This document shows, piece after piece, positions 23,968-34,500 of a stretch of 64,000 nt of DNA (positions are counted from its first letter, which is position 1; each line of letters starts with the position of its first letter). Made by a program: the position numbers and the translations under genes. Source of the DNA: Campanula takesimana (Eukaryota; Streptophyta; Magnoliopsida; Asterales; Campanulaceae); assembly GCA_026119855.1 (NCBI GenBank), contig JAOWBW010001123.1:62001-126000 (forward strand), read 5' to 3'. Below the pieces are notes generated by a model. That model was not told where the DNA came from and did not search any database. It saw only the letters and a program-made list of their open reading frames with translations.

Positions 23968-25069
23968 TGTTGGGAATGAAGTCAAAACCAAAAAGAGGGT
24001 CAAAACCGCAGAAGAGCGAGGAACCAAAACCGAGAGGGTCAAAACTGTAGAGGAACGAGGAATCAAAACCGTGAAGAGAAGAGTCGAAATCGGGACGGAG
24101 ACGGTGAAGACCAGATTCGGCCGAACCTTGGTATCTTGGAGATGGGCTGAAGTCTGGTGCATGGAAAGTTGAATTGGAAAAGGAATTAAATTCCTTGAGG
24201 GAATTTATTCCTACCTCACGTGTCCAACATTGGTGAAGAATGCTTTAGGAATTACTCTCTCCGGACTCAATTATAAGCAACAAAAGTGGGTTTTTTTTTA
24301 CCTAAATATAAGCAACTCTAAGAGATTTCAAGACTATTTAATACTCTCTTACCAAAACTGCCCCTATTTAATTATTCATTTTCAAATACAAGTGCACATT
24401 TATTACACATTTAATATGAGGATATATTAGTAATTTTAACATGTTTTTATTATAAAATCAAGACAATTAACTTACTTAACTACTTTCTTAATAGGTGTGA
24501 TTTTAGTTATCTTTGCTTATATTTGGGACCGGAGGGAGTAGTTTCCTAAAGTCAAAATACTCCTACCGTCTCTATTATACTCTAGATAATTAGGTTTTGA
24601 TCAGTTAGGTTTTGTATTTCTATAAATATATTGTGACTACGACTATAATATCTTGTACTTTACTTTGGGTAGGAGAAAGTTAAGATATCAAAAGAGAAAG
24701 CACAAAATAGTGTCTAGGAGGGGGCCGAGGAGAGCGGAGAGCCATGGGGGTGATCCTACAACCCGGCCAATGGCCATGACCGTGTTGTTTGTGTGTTCTT
24801 GGAGGAGAGATAATATATGTGGTGAGATTGTTATTGGAGAGTAACCATACTAGATCTGTGTGAGTGTATGTGTAAATTGTAACAATCGACATATTATTAT
24901 TGTGATACCCTGACTTGGTGCCTCCGGATGTAGCCATAGGGAACCGGATGAACGAATTCATGGTGTTTATGTTCTTTCATATTATTATTTCATATGTTGA
25001 TTATTTTCTCTATATTGATGACAACTAGTATGGGCTAGTGGATGCGGAGATCCCCAAAATTCCCCAACA
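23968..25069 (+). mobile_element. Solo LTR, probably Copia (1102 bp, 5-bp TSD CACGT)
   Basis: It starts TGTTGGGAATG and ends ATTCCCCAACA, with TG...CA ends and a short inverted terminus. It is flanked by a perfect 5-bp duplication CACGT (23963-23967 and 25070-25074). No second LTR or internal domains are adjacent, so it is a product of LTR-LTR recombination. A TATA-like stretch (tataaatatattg) lies near 24625. A Stowaway MITE (24253-24540) is nested inside, so the original LTR was about 814 bp. A short tandem 'gtcaaaaccg(c/a)...gagg' repeat occupies 23983-24110. Strand is assigned from the TATA position. Confidence 0.85.
24253..24540. mobile_element. Stowaway-type MITE nested in the solo LTR
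   Basis: It begins tactctctccggactcaatt and ends atttgggaccggagggagta, with TA at both edges. Confidence 0.8.
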
Positions 25070-25074
25070 CACGT

Positions 25075-25449
25075 TACTAACTTACTTTTTACCCACTTGC
25101 ACAATGAATAGTTTTGAATAATTATATCTCTAATCCACTAGTAATATTAACCTCTATTTTATTGTTTTTTAATAAATGTGCAACAAATGATTAAAAAAAA
25201 ATGTTAGATTTTGAGGTTCCATCTCAAAATCATTTGGATATGAGAGAAGTTATTCAGGTTTATATGGTAATATTTGGCTAGTTAAATCCCGATGTGGGAT
25301 AATTGCTCCAACATGCTCCCTCATGCGTAGTTTTTTTTTTTTTTTTTTGGCTTATGCATGGACATATAATTAGGTGACATGGTGCTAGAACATTATAGGC
25401 CTCTTTTGGGCGCACGCGTGCACAGGACCAACTCTCATATTTGATAAAA

Positions 25450-25485
<36 letters not shown>

Positions 25486-25578
25486 AACATAATTTATCTG
25501 TTATACAATGTCTCAAAATTTACATAAGCTAAATGACTTTTATTTATACACAACCCATATCAGTCTTAATTAAGTCTA
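25075..25578. other. Noncoding spacer with (GA)n microsatellite
   Basis: A GA dinucleotide run lies at 25452-25484 and a T-run at about 25331-25348. No gene or element borders were found. Confidence 0.6.
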
Positions 25579-25779
25579 TTAGAAAATGGATTTTTTCCCC
25601 TAGGGCCCCTAATGCCAGATTTTATTACAAATAAAACCTTGCCCAGATCAAATGCCACATAAGGAGCTGGGGCGAGATTAAAATTCCCCTCACACCCCTA
25701 GCCACCCCTAGCCTTCTTTTAGCCTTCTTTGACCCGTCAAATATTATTACTAAATACCCAAAATAACCCCACCCTTCAA

Positions 25780-26512
25780 ACAAAATTCTCCCCTCCTCTC
25801 CCTCCACCCCATTCTCCATTCTGCACTCACGCTCTCTCTCTCTAAAATACGCGCGCACACACACAATAGTCGTTCTCTCTCTCCTCACCGGCCGTCATCA
25901 TCTCCGGCGACATCGACGACGGCGGTGACTGCTACTCCTCCAGATCTCTCTCTAAACACATACACAGTGAATCTCCCATCTCTCCAAACCTTAACCCACT
26001 CTCTCTCTCTCACACACACACGCTCTCTCTCTAAAAAAACGACGCCGGCGCTCTTCATCTTCTCAGGCGAAGCTCCGTCTCCGGCGAAGCTCCGGCGTCT
26101 TCTTTCTCTCATCTATGGCCTCTCCGACGGCGACGGCGACTGCTGACTCTCTTTTCCCGATGTGTCGATCGTTTCCAGATAGAGCTGATAGCTTCTCCAT
26201 CTCCGGCCAACCTCTTCATCTTCAACGGTCGTATTTTCTCCAGCGAAATCCAGATCTGGCGACGTGTTCTCCGGCGAAATCCAGATCCGGCGCCGTCGAC
26301 TTCTTCTCACTTCGTCTCTCTCTCCGATCCGTTTCTCTGTCCAGATCCGTCTCTCTCTATCCAGATTCATACCTCTCTTAGATCTGGAGATATTCGGCGG
26401 CAATTTCTTCATCTCCGGCACACCTCCGTTTTCGTTGGTGAGAGTCTCCGTTTTCGTTGGTGAGAGTCTCCTGTTTGTATTAACATGTTCATACAATCAG
26501 TATCAAGTCTAA
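25780..26512 (+). pseudogene. GC-rich captured gene 5' end inside the MULE
   Basis: This looks like the promoter-proximal end of a cellular gene: a long CT-rich leader (25780-26110), then an ATG at 26115 and an 88-codon open frame to 26381 (MASPTATATADSLFPMCRS...). It is Ser/Arg-rich with no domain I recognise. Base composition changes sharply from the AT-rich surroundings. A splice-acceptor-like site (tgtaattgcag, about 26760) suggests an exon-intron structure was captured too. Capture of GC-rich 5' gene ends is a known habit of Pack-MULEs. It could still be transcribed; the parental gene is unknown. Confidence 0.55.
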
Positions 26513-26884
26513 GAAAATTTCTCATTTTTTTTTTCAATGTTGTTCTTTTGAATGTGATTTTGATAAAAATGTAAAACACAACTCATCATAAGAATTTAAC
26601 TCAATGATTTTTTTAATGACAGCGATTCATTAGATGAGTTTCTAAATTCCATATCAACTGTTTGTTGAGCTTAAACCATTGATGTTAATTTAACTCTATT
26701 TGCATTACTTATCTGAATAATATTTTCTGTCATTTGAAAATTCTGAATTGTAATTGCAGCTGGGGAAGAAAATTACAGTTCCTGTAAATAGGGAAGAATC
26801 TGAATCTGGTGTAACATTTCATCACCACCCCCACCCCAAAAAAAGTCAATCAATTTAGTAAAGTAATCCAAATTTACCATTTTT

Positions 26885-27235
26885 TCAGTCTTATGAACAT
26901 GTTCAATGAGACTTTAGTCTTATGAACAGGTTCAATAAGACTTTATGTTATGAACATGTTCAGGTGAACATGTCAAATAAGATTTTAGTCTTATGAACAG
27001 GTTTAATAAGACTTTAGTCTTATGAACACAAGTTCAAATGAAACATGTTTCAATGAGACTGAAAAAATGTCTTATAATACACATTAATCTATTGATAAGA
27101 GCAAAGTCTTATGAACAAGTTTAATAAGACTGAAAAAATGTTTTATAATACACATTAATCTATTGATAAGAGCAAAGTCTTATGAACAAGTTTAATAAGA
27201 CTTTAGTCTTATGAACAGGTTCATAAGACTTTTGA
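26885..27235. repeat. Tandem array of AGTCTTATGAACA...AATAAGACT units
   Basis: About eight copies of a short palindromic unit are present (agtcttat ... ataagact, with gaacaggttca in the middle). They include a ~75-bp direct duplication (27044-27120 versus 27120-27195). Each unit can fold on itself. Confidence 0.8.
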
Positions 27236-28550
27236 CTCTTTTATGTTAATTATCTGTTAGTTATAAGAGTTTGACTGTTGTTTGACCAAATTTGACTTAA
27301 AAAAATTATTATTTTTTTTGTAAAAAATGAAAAAAGTAATTTTTGTAACTCTTATATGATAATTATGTGTAAGTAATAAGAGTTTGACTACTGTTTGACC
27401 AAGTTTGACCCAAAAAAAATTATTATTATTTTTTAAAAAAATGGAAAAAGTGAAATTTTTGACTCTTATGTGTTAGTTATAAGAGTTTGACTATTGTTTG
27501 ACTAAGTTTGACCAAATTTGACTTAAAAAAATATTACCTTTTTGTAAAAGATGAAAAAAGTAATTTTTGTAACTCTTATATGATAATTATGTGTAAGTAA
27601 TAAGAGTTTGACTGCTGTTTGACCAAGTTTGACCAAAAAATATTATTATTATTTTTGTAAAAAAATGGAAAAAGTGAAATTTTGGACTCTTATGTGTTAG
27701 TTATAAGAGTTTGACTGCTGTTTGACCAACTTTGACCAAAATTTTGACACTTATGTGTTAGTTATAAGAGTTTGACTGCTGTTTGACCAACTTTGACCAA
27801 AAAATTTTGTTATTTTTTTTTGTAAAAAAAATGGAAAAAGTGATATTTTTTTTTACTCTTATGTGTTAGTTATAAGAGTTTGACTATTGTTTGACCAAAT
27901 TTGACCAAAAAAATTTATTATTTTTTTGTACAAAAAGTGAAAAAAATAATTTTTGTAACTCTTATATGATAATTATGTCTTAGTTATAAGAGTTTGACTG
28001 CTGTTTGACCAAGTTTGACCAAAACATTTATTATTAGTTTTGTAAAAAAATAGAAAAAGTGAAATTTTTGACTCTTATGTGTCAGTTATAAGAGTTTGAC
28101 TGCTGTTTGACCGATTTTGACCAAATTTGACCCAAAAAAATATATATTTTTTTTGTAAAAAAATGAAAAAAAGTATTTTTTGTAACTCTTATATGATAAT
28201 TATGTGTAAGTAATAAGAGTTTGACTGCTGTTTGACCAACTTTGGCCAAAAAAATTGTTAATTTTTTTGGTAAAAATGGAAAAAGTGATTTTTTTTTTAC
28301 TCTTATGTGTTAGTTATAAGAGTTTGACTATCGTTTGACCAAATTTGACCAAATATTATTAATATTTTTTTCTAAAAAAATTAAAAAAGTATTTTTTTTT
28401 TACTCTTATATGTTAATTATATGTTAGTTATAAGAGTTTGACTTCGGTTTGACCGAGTTTGACCAAAACAATAATTTTTTTTTCTAAAAAAAATGAAAAA
28501 ATTATTTTTTTTGACTCTTATATATAATTATGTGTAAGTTATAAGAACTG
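27236..28550 (+). repeat. ~105-bp minisatellite loaded with W-box cores
   Basis: Twelve clear units and one worn unit (AAGAGTTTGAC near 27264, 27379, 27480, 27601, 27704, 27764, 27874, 27985, 28087, 28213, 28316 and 28428) are spaced mostly 100-125 bp, with one short unit of about 60. Each unit has an inverted ACTCTTAT...ATAAGAGT stem, then about three TTTGAC cores on the same strand at 10-11-bp spacing, then an A/T-rich run. TTGAC(C/T) is the core bound by WRKY transcription factors. The array has roughly 36-40 such cores. Confidence 0.88.
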
Positions 28551-28774
28551 ATTAGGATTTGACCAAAAAAGTAAGGATGAGATGAGATATGAGGGCATTT
28601 TAGTCTTCTTGCATCTTTTTGCTGGTGAGGGGTGGGAGGAGAGATGAGGGCATTTTAGTCTTATTGCATCTTTTTGCTAGTGAGGGGTGTATGAGGAATT
28701 TTTCATCTGGATTTTCCTTATTTGGGTTTGAATCTGGGCTTAGGGGCCCTAGAGTCCCAAGCCCCTTAGAAAAT

Positions 28775-29123
28775 TAACAAATCTCTTTATTCTAATAACA
28801 AATCCTTTTATTTTAATATAAATCTAATCACAATCGGAAACACTGCTAACATATATAACTTTCCTATCTTGACTCAATAACAAAAACTAGCTTAGGTAAC
28901 TAAATACTTTACTTGATTGCTAACACCCGCACTCAAGTTGGCTCAATAACAAAGACTAACTTAAGTAACAGATACTAATTCAAGTAACTTAAAAAACAAT
29001 TTGAGATAGTTTTTTTTTTTTTTTTAAAAGACGTTTATTTTAAGATTTTTTTTTAAAAAAAAAATATTCAATTTTAATTAAGGATAGAGGGTGTACATAG
29101 CGAAAAAAATAATCATAGGAAAA
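28775..29123. other. Noncoding spacer
   Basis: AT-rich sequence with long T and A runs near 29008-29060. A short direct repeat (ggctcaataacaaagactaac-type, at about 28871 and 28940) is visible. Nothing else is supported. Confidence 0.5.
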
Positions 29124-29873
29124 AGGCCAATCAACATTTTAAACCACTGTACTGATGAAGCTTCGCTTTTAACCACTTTTGTATTTTTTTTAGCAGTTTT
29201 AAACACTCTACTGAGAATGCGCATTCAATTTGCTCATGCACGCTAATTTCATCCAAAAATGTTTGAAAAGTTAACAAAATGTTAGAAAGTTAACGAGATG
29301 TTAAGAAAATTAACAAAATGTTAGAAAAGTTAATGAAAACTAAATAAAGTTAACGAAATAGAGTCGAATTCCAGAGAAGAGTACGACTTAACCCACCGAG
29401 GACCATTAACTATACCCTTTGAAAAATTCATGTTTGGAACGTACTCTGGGAAGAAAAGTATAGGGACATGAGGTCGGGTTAGTGGGCCAAATTCCAGGGA
29501 GGAGTAAGGGAAAGGGAGGGGGAAGGGTGGTCGAAGTGAGCGTGAAAGGGTGGGCGACAAAAGATTTGGGGTTGAAGAGGAGTGGCGGTAAGATTGAGTT
29601 TGATCTATGTTGGATCCACACAAGACTCCATGCGGGCATGTCATTAAGTCATACTAGTTTTTGTTAACTTTCCTAATATTTCGTTAGCTTTTCTAACATT
29701 TCATCAACTTTATTGACATTTCGTTAATATTTCTAACATTTTTGGATGAAATTAGGGTGCTTAGGCAAATCAAATGTGTATTCTAAGTAGAGTGATTGAA
29801 ACTGCTAAAAATAAACAAAAATGGTTAAAACTGAAGTTGTATCAAAGTACAGTGATTTAAAATGTGATTGGTT
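29124..29873. mobile_element. Long-TIR (Mutator-like) element, 750 bp
   Basis: Arms of about 220 bp (29124-29345 and 29650-29873) are inverted copies. They share CCAATCA, ACATTTTAAA, CACTGTACT, 'tttttagcagttt', 'atttcatccaaaaatgtt' and runs of a GTTAACGAAATGTTAGAAA-like ~20-bp unit. The centre (29346-29640) is GC-rich and unlike the arms, so it may be captured sequence. A clear target duplication was not found. Confidence 0.7.
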
Positions 29874-30059
29874 TAAAATGTGACATTGGGAAAAAAAATG
29901 ATATTCGAGTATGAAGTGTACTTCATCATGAAAGAATAAAGGCTAACTATTGGAATTGATGATTTCCCTTTTACAACTGGATAAAGAAGTAGAATGATGG
30001 AAATCACAAAAAAAAAAAAAAAAAAAAAAAAGAAAAAAAGAAAAAAGACATTTGTAAAA

Positions 30060-30328
30060 TACTCACTCCGTCTCAAAATAGATTTTTTTTTTGGAGTTAA
30101 ATTTTGTCTCAAAATACTTGTCGTTTCACTATTTTCAAAGCTCTTTTATTGATCTATACCAGTTATACACTTAATAATGATGGTGAACTATCTGTTACCT
30201 AACCATTTAATTACCTACGTAGTTGAATTACTTTAGGGGTATTTGAGACTTCTTCACATGCATTAATGACATTTTTTAATACATGTAAAACACTCCAAAA
30301 TAACATTTATTTTGAGACAGAGGGAATA
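30060..30328. mobile_element. Stowaway-type MITE, same family as 43891-44159
   Basis: The left end tactcactccgtctcaaaat and the right end attttgagacagaggga are inverted. The interior shares 'ggagtta', 'atttgag', 'aatgatggtgaactatc' and 'attacctacgtagttgaatt' blocks with the MITE in FPP intron 3. Confidence 0.8.
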
Positions 30329-31229
30329 TTCATTAGGTGATAGTATGAGGAAAAATAGTCAAAAATCCTAATCGCATTTTTTCTTGAGGAAAAGGCTTTC
30401 GTATACTATAAGACGTATACAGTTCAAAGTAAAAGTGAAAAGTAGCATCTTTCGAGCTTCCTTTTTCCTGATTGATTTTAAAGATTTAATAGCCGATCAC
30501 ATGCTACAAAATTTGCTCATCAAAACCGGTAAAGTGTTGATAGAAGTCAAGCACTTTGAAAATGTAGGTGATTTTTGATTAGATTGCACTCTACCCTTCC
30601 TCGGTAGCGAACCCATAACTAAAAGTAAGCGGGTACACTTAACACTAAAAGGAAAAAAAAAAATTGTACGCTTAGCACTAGAGAGTAAAAAAAATATTTT
30701 TTTAAAATAAAAATATGAAAATAGTGGGGAACTGCCACCAAGTATGGCCACTGCCCTTCCTCCCATTACTATCCTTCTGTTCTAAAACGACGTATAATTT
30801 TATTAAATATTTATTTGAAAAAAATACATAAAAATATCATTTAAAAACTAAAATCTATTATAAATAATTTACCACCATTTATTATTAAATAAAAAATTTC
30901 AGTTTATAATTATACTCGTAATGTAATATAATTAAATCATTAGGAGTTTATATATACTCATGCTACTAAAAATGTTTAATCTTAAAAACTCTCACTTAAA
31001 CAAAACTAAAACTGAACAAATATCTTTGGCTAAAATTGATCATTTGGTAAAGTTTGTATTATTATGTCATTTAAACCTCTTTCTATACCCGGTTATGTAT
31101 GACAAGTATAATTTCGTTCTCAAAACAATCTCAACTTTCTTGATTTAAAAAACAAAAGAAAAAATCTTGAATTTTGTTGTCAAAAATTTTGGCTTTATCA
31201 CACTATGTAAAATTGAAATTTATCTTCTC
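30329..31229. other. Noncoding, no gene supported
   Basis: The short open frame at 30384-30578 has no recognised domain. The remainder is AT-rich, with poly-A runs and a damaged MITE-like region around 30775-30950. Confidence 0.4.
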
Positions 31230-31237
31230 CAATTATG

Positions 31238-31491
31238 CAGTGGCGGAGTCAGGAATTTTCGTCAATGGGAGCAAAACTTACACAACAAAAGAAAAATTTA
31301 ACTGTATTTTCGTCAATCGTGGCAAAAAAATCCTAGTGTACTATTATAAATTTTATCTCAAAGAGGGCAAACTTCAACAAATTGCACTAAACTTCCAAAT
31401 TTTTTTGTAAATTTTGCACTAGTAAATTATTACTTTTTAAAAATCAATGGGGGCAATTGCCCCCTTTGGCATCAAGGTGGCTCCGCCTCTG
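31238..31491. mobile_element. hAT MITE with CAGTGGCGGAG ends (254 bp, perfect TSD)
   Basis: It starts CAGTGGCGGAGTCAGG and ends GTGGCTCCGCCTCTG. It is flanked by a perfect 8-bp duplication CAATTATG (31230-31237, 31492-31499). The GGGGGCAATTGCCCCC palindrome near its right end matches the copy at 22583-22842. Confidence 0.92.
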
Positions 31492-31572
31492 CAATTATGC
31501 AATCAAAATTCATTTAAATTATTAATAAGACTGATCGAGCAATGAGATTACAAACAAAAACATGATAATACA

Positions 31573-31904
31573 TGTTCTCTCTGTCTCAAAACAAACTTTT
31601 CATTTGATAATTTTGAACGTCTCATTGAAAAGTATCATTTACTCTAAAAGAAAAAAAAATCATTTATTTTCTTTTTTCTTCTTACTCACTCACAACAACT
31701 ATCTATTTAATATTTTTTTTCTACTTTTTTTTTTGTCTAAGTTCCAATCCCATTGGAGTTGCCCAGTGGTAAAACCAAGCTTCACCCTCAGTGAGTGTTA
31801 GGGTTCGATCCCTCTCTTCTCGCCTCCTTCCAGCGTGGACATCTACTTTTAATTCTAACTTTTTAAATAAAATGAATAGATTATTTTTAAGAGAGAGGGA
31901 GTAA
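31573..31904. mobile_element. MITE split by a SINE-like insertion
   Basis: Left terminus ttctctctgtctcaaaacaa and right terminus tttttaagagagagggagta are inverted. The interior around 31737-31850 is replaced by a polymerase-III-like unit. Confidence 0.5.
31737..31850 (+). mobile_element. tRNA-derived SINE-like unit
   Basis: An A-box-like ttgcccagtggt (31758-31769) and a B-box ggttcgatcc (31802-31811) are spaced as in tRNA-type polymerase III promoters. The rest is not a tRNA, so this is a SINE head or fragment. A poly-A/T tail and target duplication are not clear. Confidence 0.5.
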
Positions 31905-32261
31905 CCTGTTAGCAAAGGGGACAAATTGTGTCAGTAAAAACTTTCTTCGATCGTACAGTAATTTAATTTATGTTGGGTTGGAGAAGAGAAGGAAGAGTGA
32001 TGTGTCGATGATTTGGTGACATGTGAGTTAATAATTTTGCAGTGCTTTGGATTTCATTCCACCTATTGACTAATCTAGTGAGTAGCATTTTCAACCCTTT
32101 CTGCAAACTTTGCTCCCTTAAATTCAATTAAAACTATTGGACCATTACAACTTCTGCTTCATGGCCAAAGTGTTGCATTTGCCTCCCCTGATTTGGTACT
32201 TACTAATTTTCAATCAATAATCTTCTACTAATAACTTAACTATGGATTTTGAACAGCTCCA

Positions 32262-32455
32262 CCGAGCGGTTAGCTCCACCCACTCCACTCAATGGCTTCG
32301 ATTAGAGTCACCTCATTGGATTTTGATGTGTCCGAGCTTGGTAAGACCCAAAAAAAATTGAAATCATCTTAGCCGCACAGATGATGAGCTCGCTTATGTG
32401 GCCTTGGTCGGAGCCGTTGGGTGGAGGGGTGGAGCGGTTCCGGGTCCAGCAAACT
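32262..32455. repeat. Dispersed repeat shared with 16207-16345
   Basis: Inverted motifs gagcggttagctccaccc (32268) and gggtggaggggtggagcggt (32424) flank a unit containing gacccaaaaaaaattgaaat. The same unit occurs at 16209-16330. Class unknown; possibly a SINE. Confidence 0.45.
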
Positions 32456-33075
32456 ATATGTTTCGATTTGGTTTGTGGTCTACACGGACAAACCGTGGCT
32501 TGAGACAAATAGAACAAACTATGAAATCAAAAATTAGCCATACATTTGTATGTTGAGCAATATCCACCGTCCGATCATTAAAAAACCTAAATTTCAATTC
32601 TTATTTTGCATTTTAATCGATTTTAATCATATTGTTATCTTCATTGCTATACATAGCTTACCACGTTCTCTTTACTGTCAACATTGCATAATGCGTTCTC
32701 TTCATTCGGGCTCTCTCCTCTCTAGTGTCTCTCTTGCTACGCCTTTCTCTTTGTGTGTTCGACACGCATTCTTCGCTCTTTCTTTCTGATCAGTAAAACT
32801 TTTAAATAAATCTGAGAATGAGTTGTGGTATGAAGCATGGTTTGATGGTCTAGTGATTTGAACCGCACTCTATAATTTAGTTTAAACGATGGCCTAAATC
32901 ACGATTTGAACTACAGACTGAGAGGTAGACTCCGGTCTGAACCAAACAAACTAGACCAATGATGTTTGGCTCGGTTTGAACTTTTTCACAGTACGGTTTA
33001 GAGTCTGAAGTTTTTCAAACTGATGACTAGTAATTTGGTCAGTAAGCAAATCAAACTGAACCATATACAGTCCTA
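32456..33075. mobile_element. Degenerate hAT-like element rich in AAACCG/GGTTT motifs
   Basis: The sequence has the same style of 'ggtttgtggtctacac', 'gaaccgcactctata' and 'gaaccaaacaaactagacca' motifs as the intact element at 20443-21189. Its ends (about caaactatatgtttcgattt and caaactgaaccatatacagt) are worn. No clear duplication was found. Confidence 0.45.
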
Positions 33076-33418
33076 TTAATTTTGATACTCCTCATGCAAC
33101 AAAACTAACCATTTCCATACAAAAAAATTGTTAAATTTATTTATTTAATTATATAACATACAATGCGTAAGTTGTACCAAAAAAATAACATACATGAGTA
33201 TAACTACTAAGATATTCACATGGATTTGGTGTTTTTTAATAAGGAGTTGGGGGAATCAAACTCTTGACTTCCGTGTATGAGTCAAGCATATGATGTATAA
33301 GTCGTGTGAGCTAACACTCATTTGCAGATGTACAATGATAAATGTTTAGGATATATTATCTTTGAAAAAAAATGCTAAGAAATAAATGAAATATTAATTA
33401 AGGTTAAGTAATCCTCAA
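33076..33418. other. Noncoding, with a minus-strand SINE-like fragment
   Basis: Between about 33330 and 33232 the minus strand reads ttagctcacacgactt ... gagtttgattcccc, resembling A and B boxes of a tRNA-derived SINE. The rest is AT-rich with no gene. Confidence 0.35.
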
Positions 33419-34139
33419 TCCCAAAATAAATATCGTGCTTAACTTGTCGACATTTTTGAGAAACGTGCTTTAAATGTTTGTACATTGTTTGTGCAATGGC
33501 AAAATGCTATAAATTTATTTACATAATTGAGAACATGATATTTTAAAATATAATAAAAAATATAGTATTTATTATGGAAGGAGTGAGTATTTAATACTCC
33601 CTCTGTTCCTAAATGAATATTTATTTACAAGAATATTTGTCTGAAAATGAGTGTCTTTTTTGAAAGAAAAAAAAACTTTATCTAAATGTTTTTTTATCAA
33701 TGTTTTTTCACTAGTTTCTTTATACTAGTAAACTAAATGTTTGGAAAGTTGATAAGATTTTTTTTTGTGAATCTTTGTCATTTAATTGTATAAAAAGTAC
33801 TCCCTCCATTCCAGAGTAAGAGTCCTACTTTCTATTTTGGTACGTCCTATAGTAAGAGTCTTATTCCTAAAATGGTAAAGAATCTTTACTATTCACCCCA
33901 CTCATTCTCTCTCCTATTTTACTTTTATACTCACAACACAAATCAATTCACTATTCTCTCACACTCATTATCTCTCCTACTTTACTTTTACACTCACAAC
34001 ATTTACATCACTTCCAATATTTATTAATAAGCGTGCAAATGAGGGGTAGGACTCTTACTCTGGGACGGTGGGAATAGTAGTTTTTTCATAATATCTTTTA
34101 AAATAAAGTTTAGACATTCATTGAGTGACGAAGGGAGTA
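33419..34139. mobile_element. Cluster of three MITEs, one nested
   Basis: MITE 1 is 33419-33589 (taatcctcaatcccaaaata to ttattatggaaggagtgagta-like). MITE 2 is 33595-34139 (tactccctctgttcctaaat to attgagtgacgaagggagta). MITE 3, 33798-34076 (tactccctccattccagagt to actctgggacggtgggaata), is nested inside MITE 2. A partial repeat of MITE 2's right end follows at 34140-34192. Confidence 0.75.
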
Positions 34140-34239
34140 GCATCCAAATATAAAATAAAATTTGAGCATGAATTTAGTGACGAAGGGAGTAGCATCTAAA
34201 TATGCGAATTTTACTTTGTAAGGCAATATAATATATGGG

Positions 34240-34246
34240 TCGATTC

Positions 34247-34281
<35 letters not shown>

Positions 34282-34500
34282 TGTTGGGTAAATTATAAAA
34301 TATGTTCTAAATTCTACAGTGAGGTATCAGAATGGGGTCTGGCGTTCAAATTTTAATGATTTAAGGCCTATAGTGATAAAATTTTACACAATTTTTTAAT
34401 AGAATTCGTTAGAAAAGTCAGTTAAGATATTTATTTAACATATTTTTTAAGAAAATGATTGGGAAATTTATATTTTGACTTATTATTTTTTAATGGGATG
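34240..34500. other. Noncoding spacer with a long T-run
   Basis: A T-run of about 29 bases lies at 34251-34279. No gene is visible. Confidence 0.5.

Larger units (their letters stand above)
25588..28765. mobile_element. Mutator-like (Pack-MULE-like) element, 3.2 kb, 9-bp TSD
   Basis: Degenerate terminal inverted repeats of about 100 bp carry a strongly conserved CTAGGGCCCCTAA (25609 and, inverted, 28740). Further matches inward include ccagatt and aaaattcccctcacacccct. The element is flanked by a perfect 9-bp duplication TTAGAAAAT (25579-25587, 28766-28774), the length made by Mutator transposases. It encodes no transposase. Inside are a GC-rich gene-like segment (25780-26512) and two tandem arrays (26885-28550). 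The name Pack-MULE rests on the gene-like cargo, which needs a parental gene to be confirmed. Confidence 0.8.

Noticed and set aside
25885..26512. Minus-strand Arg-rich open frames (MRERRRRSF..., MYEHVNTNRR...)
   Set aside because: These are antisense shadows of CT-rich leader sequence in the captured gene fragment; no domain.
29330..29667. Overlapping open frames in the centre of the long-TIR element
   Set aside because: Short, present on both strands, low complexity; no support beyond GC content.
31754..31812. Possible functional tRNA gene
   Set aside because: A- and B-box-like motifs are present but no cloverleaf or anticodon arm can be drawn; treated as a SINE-like unit.
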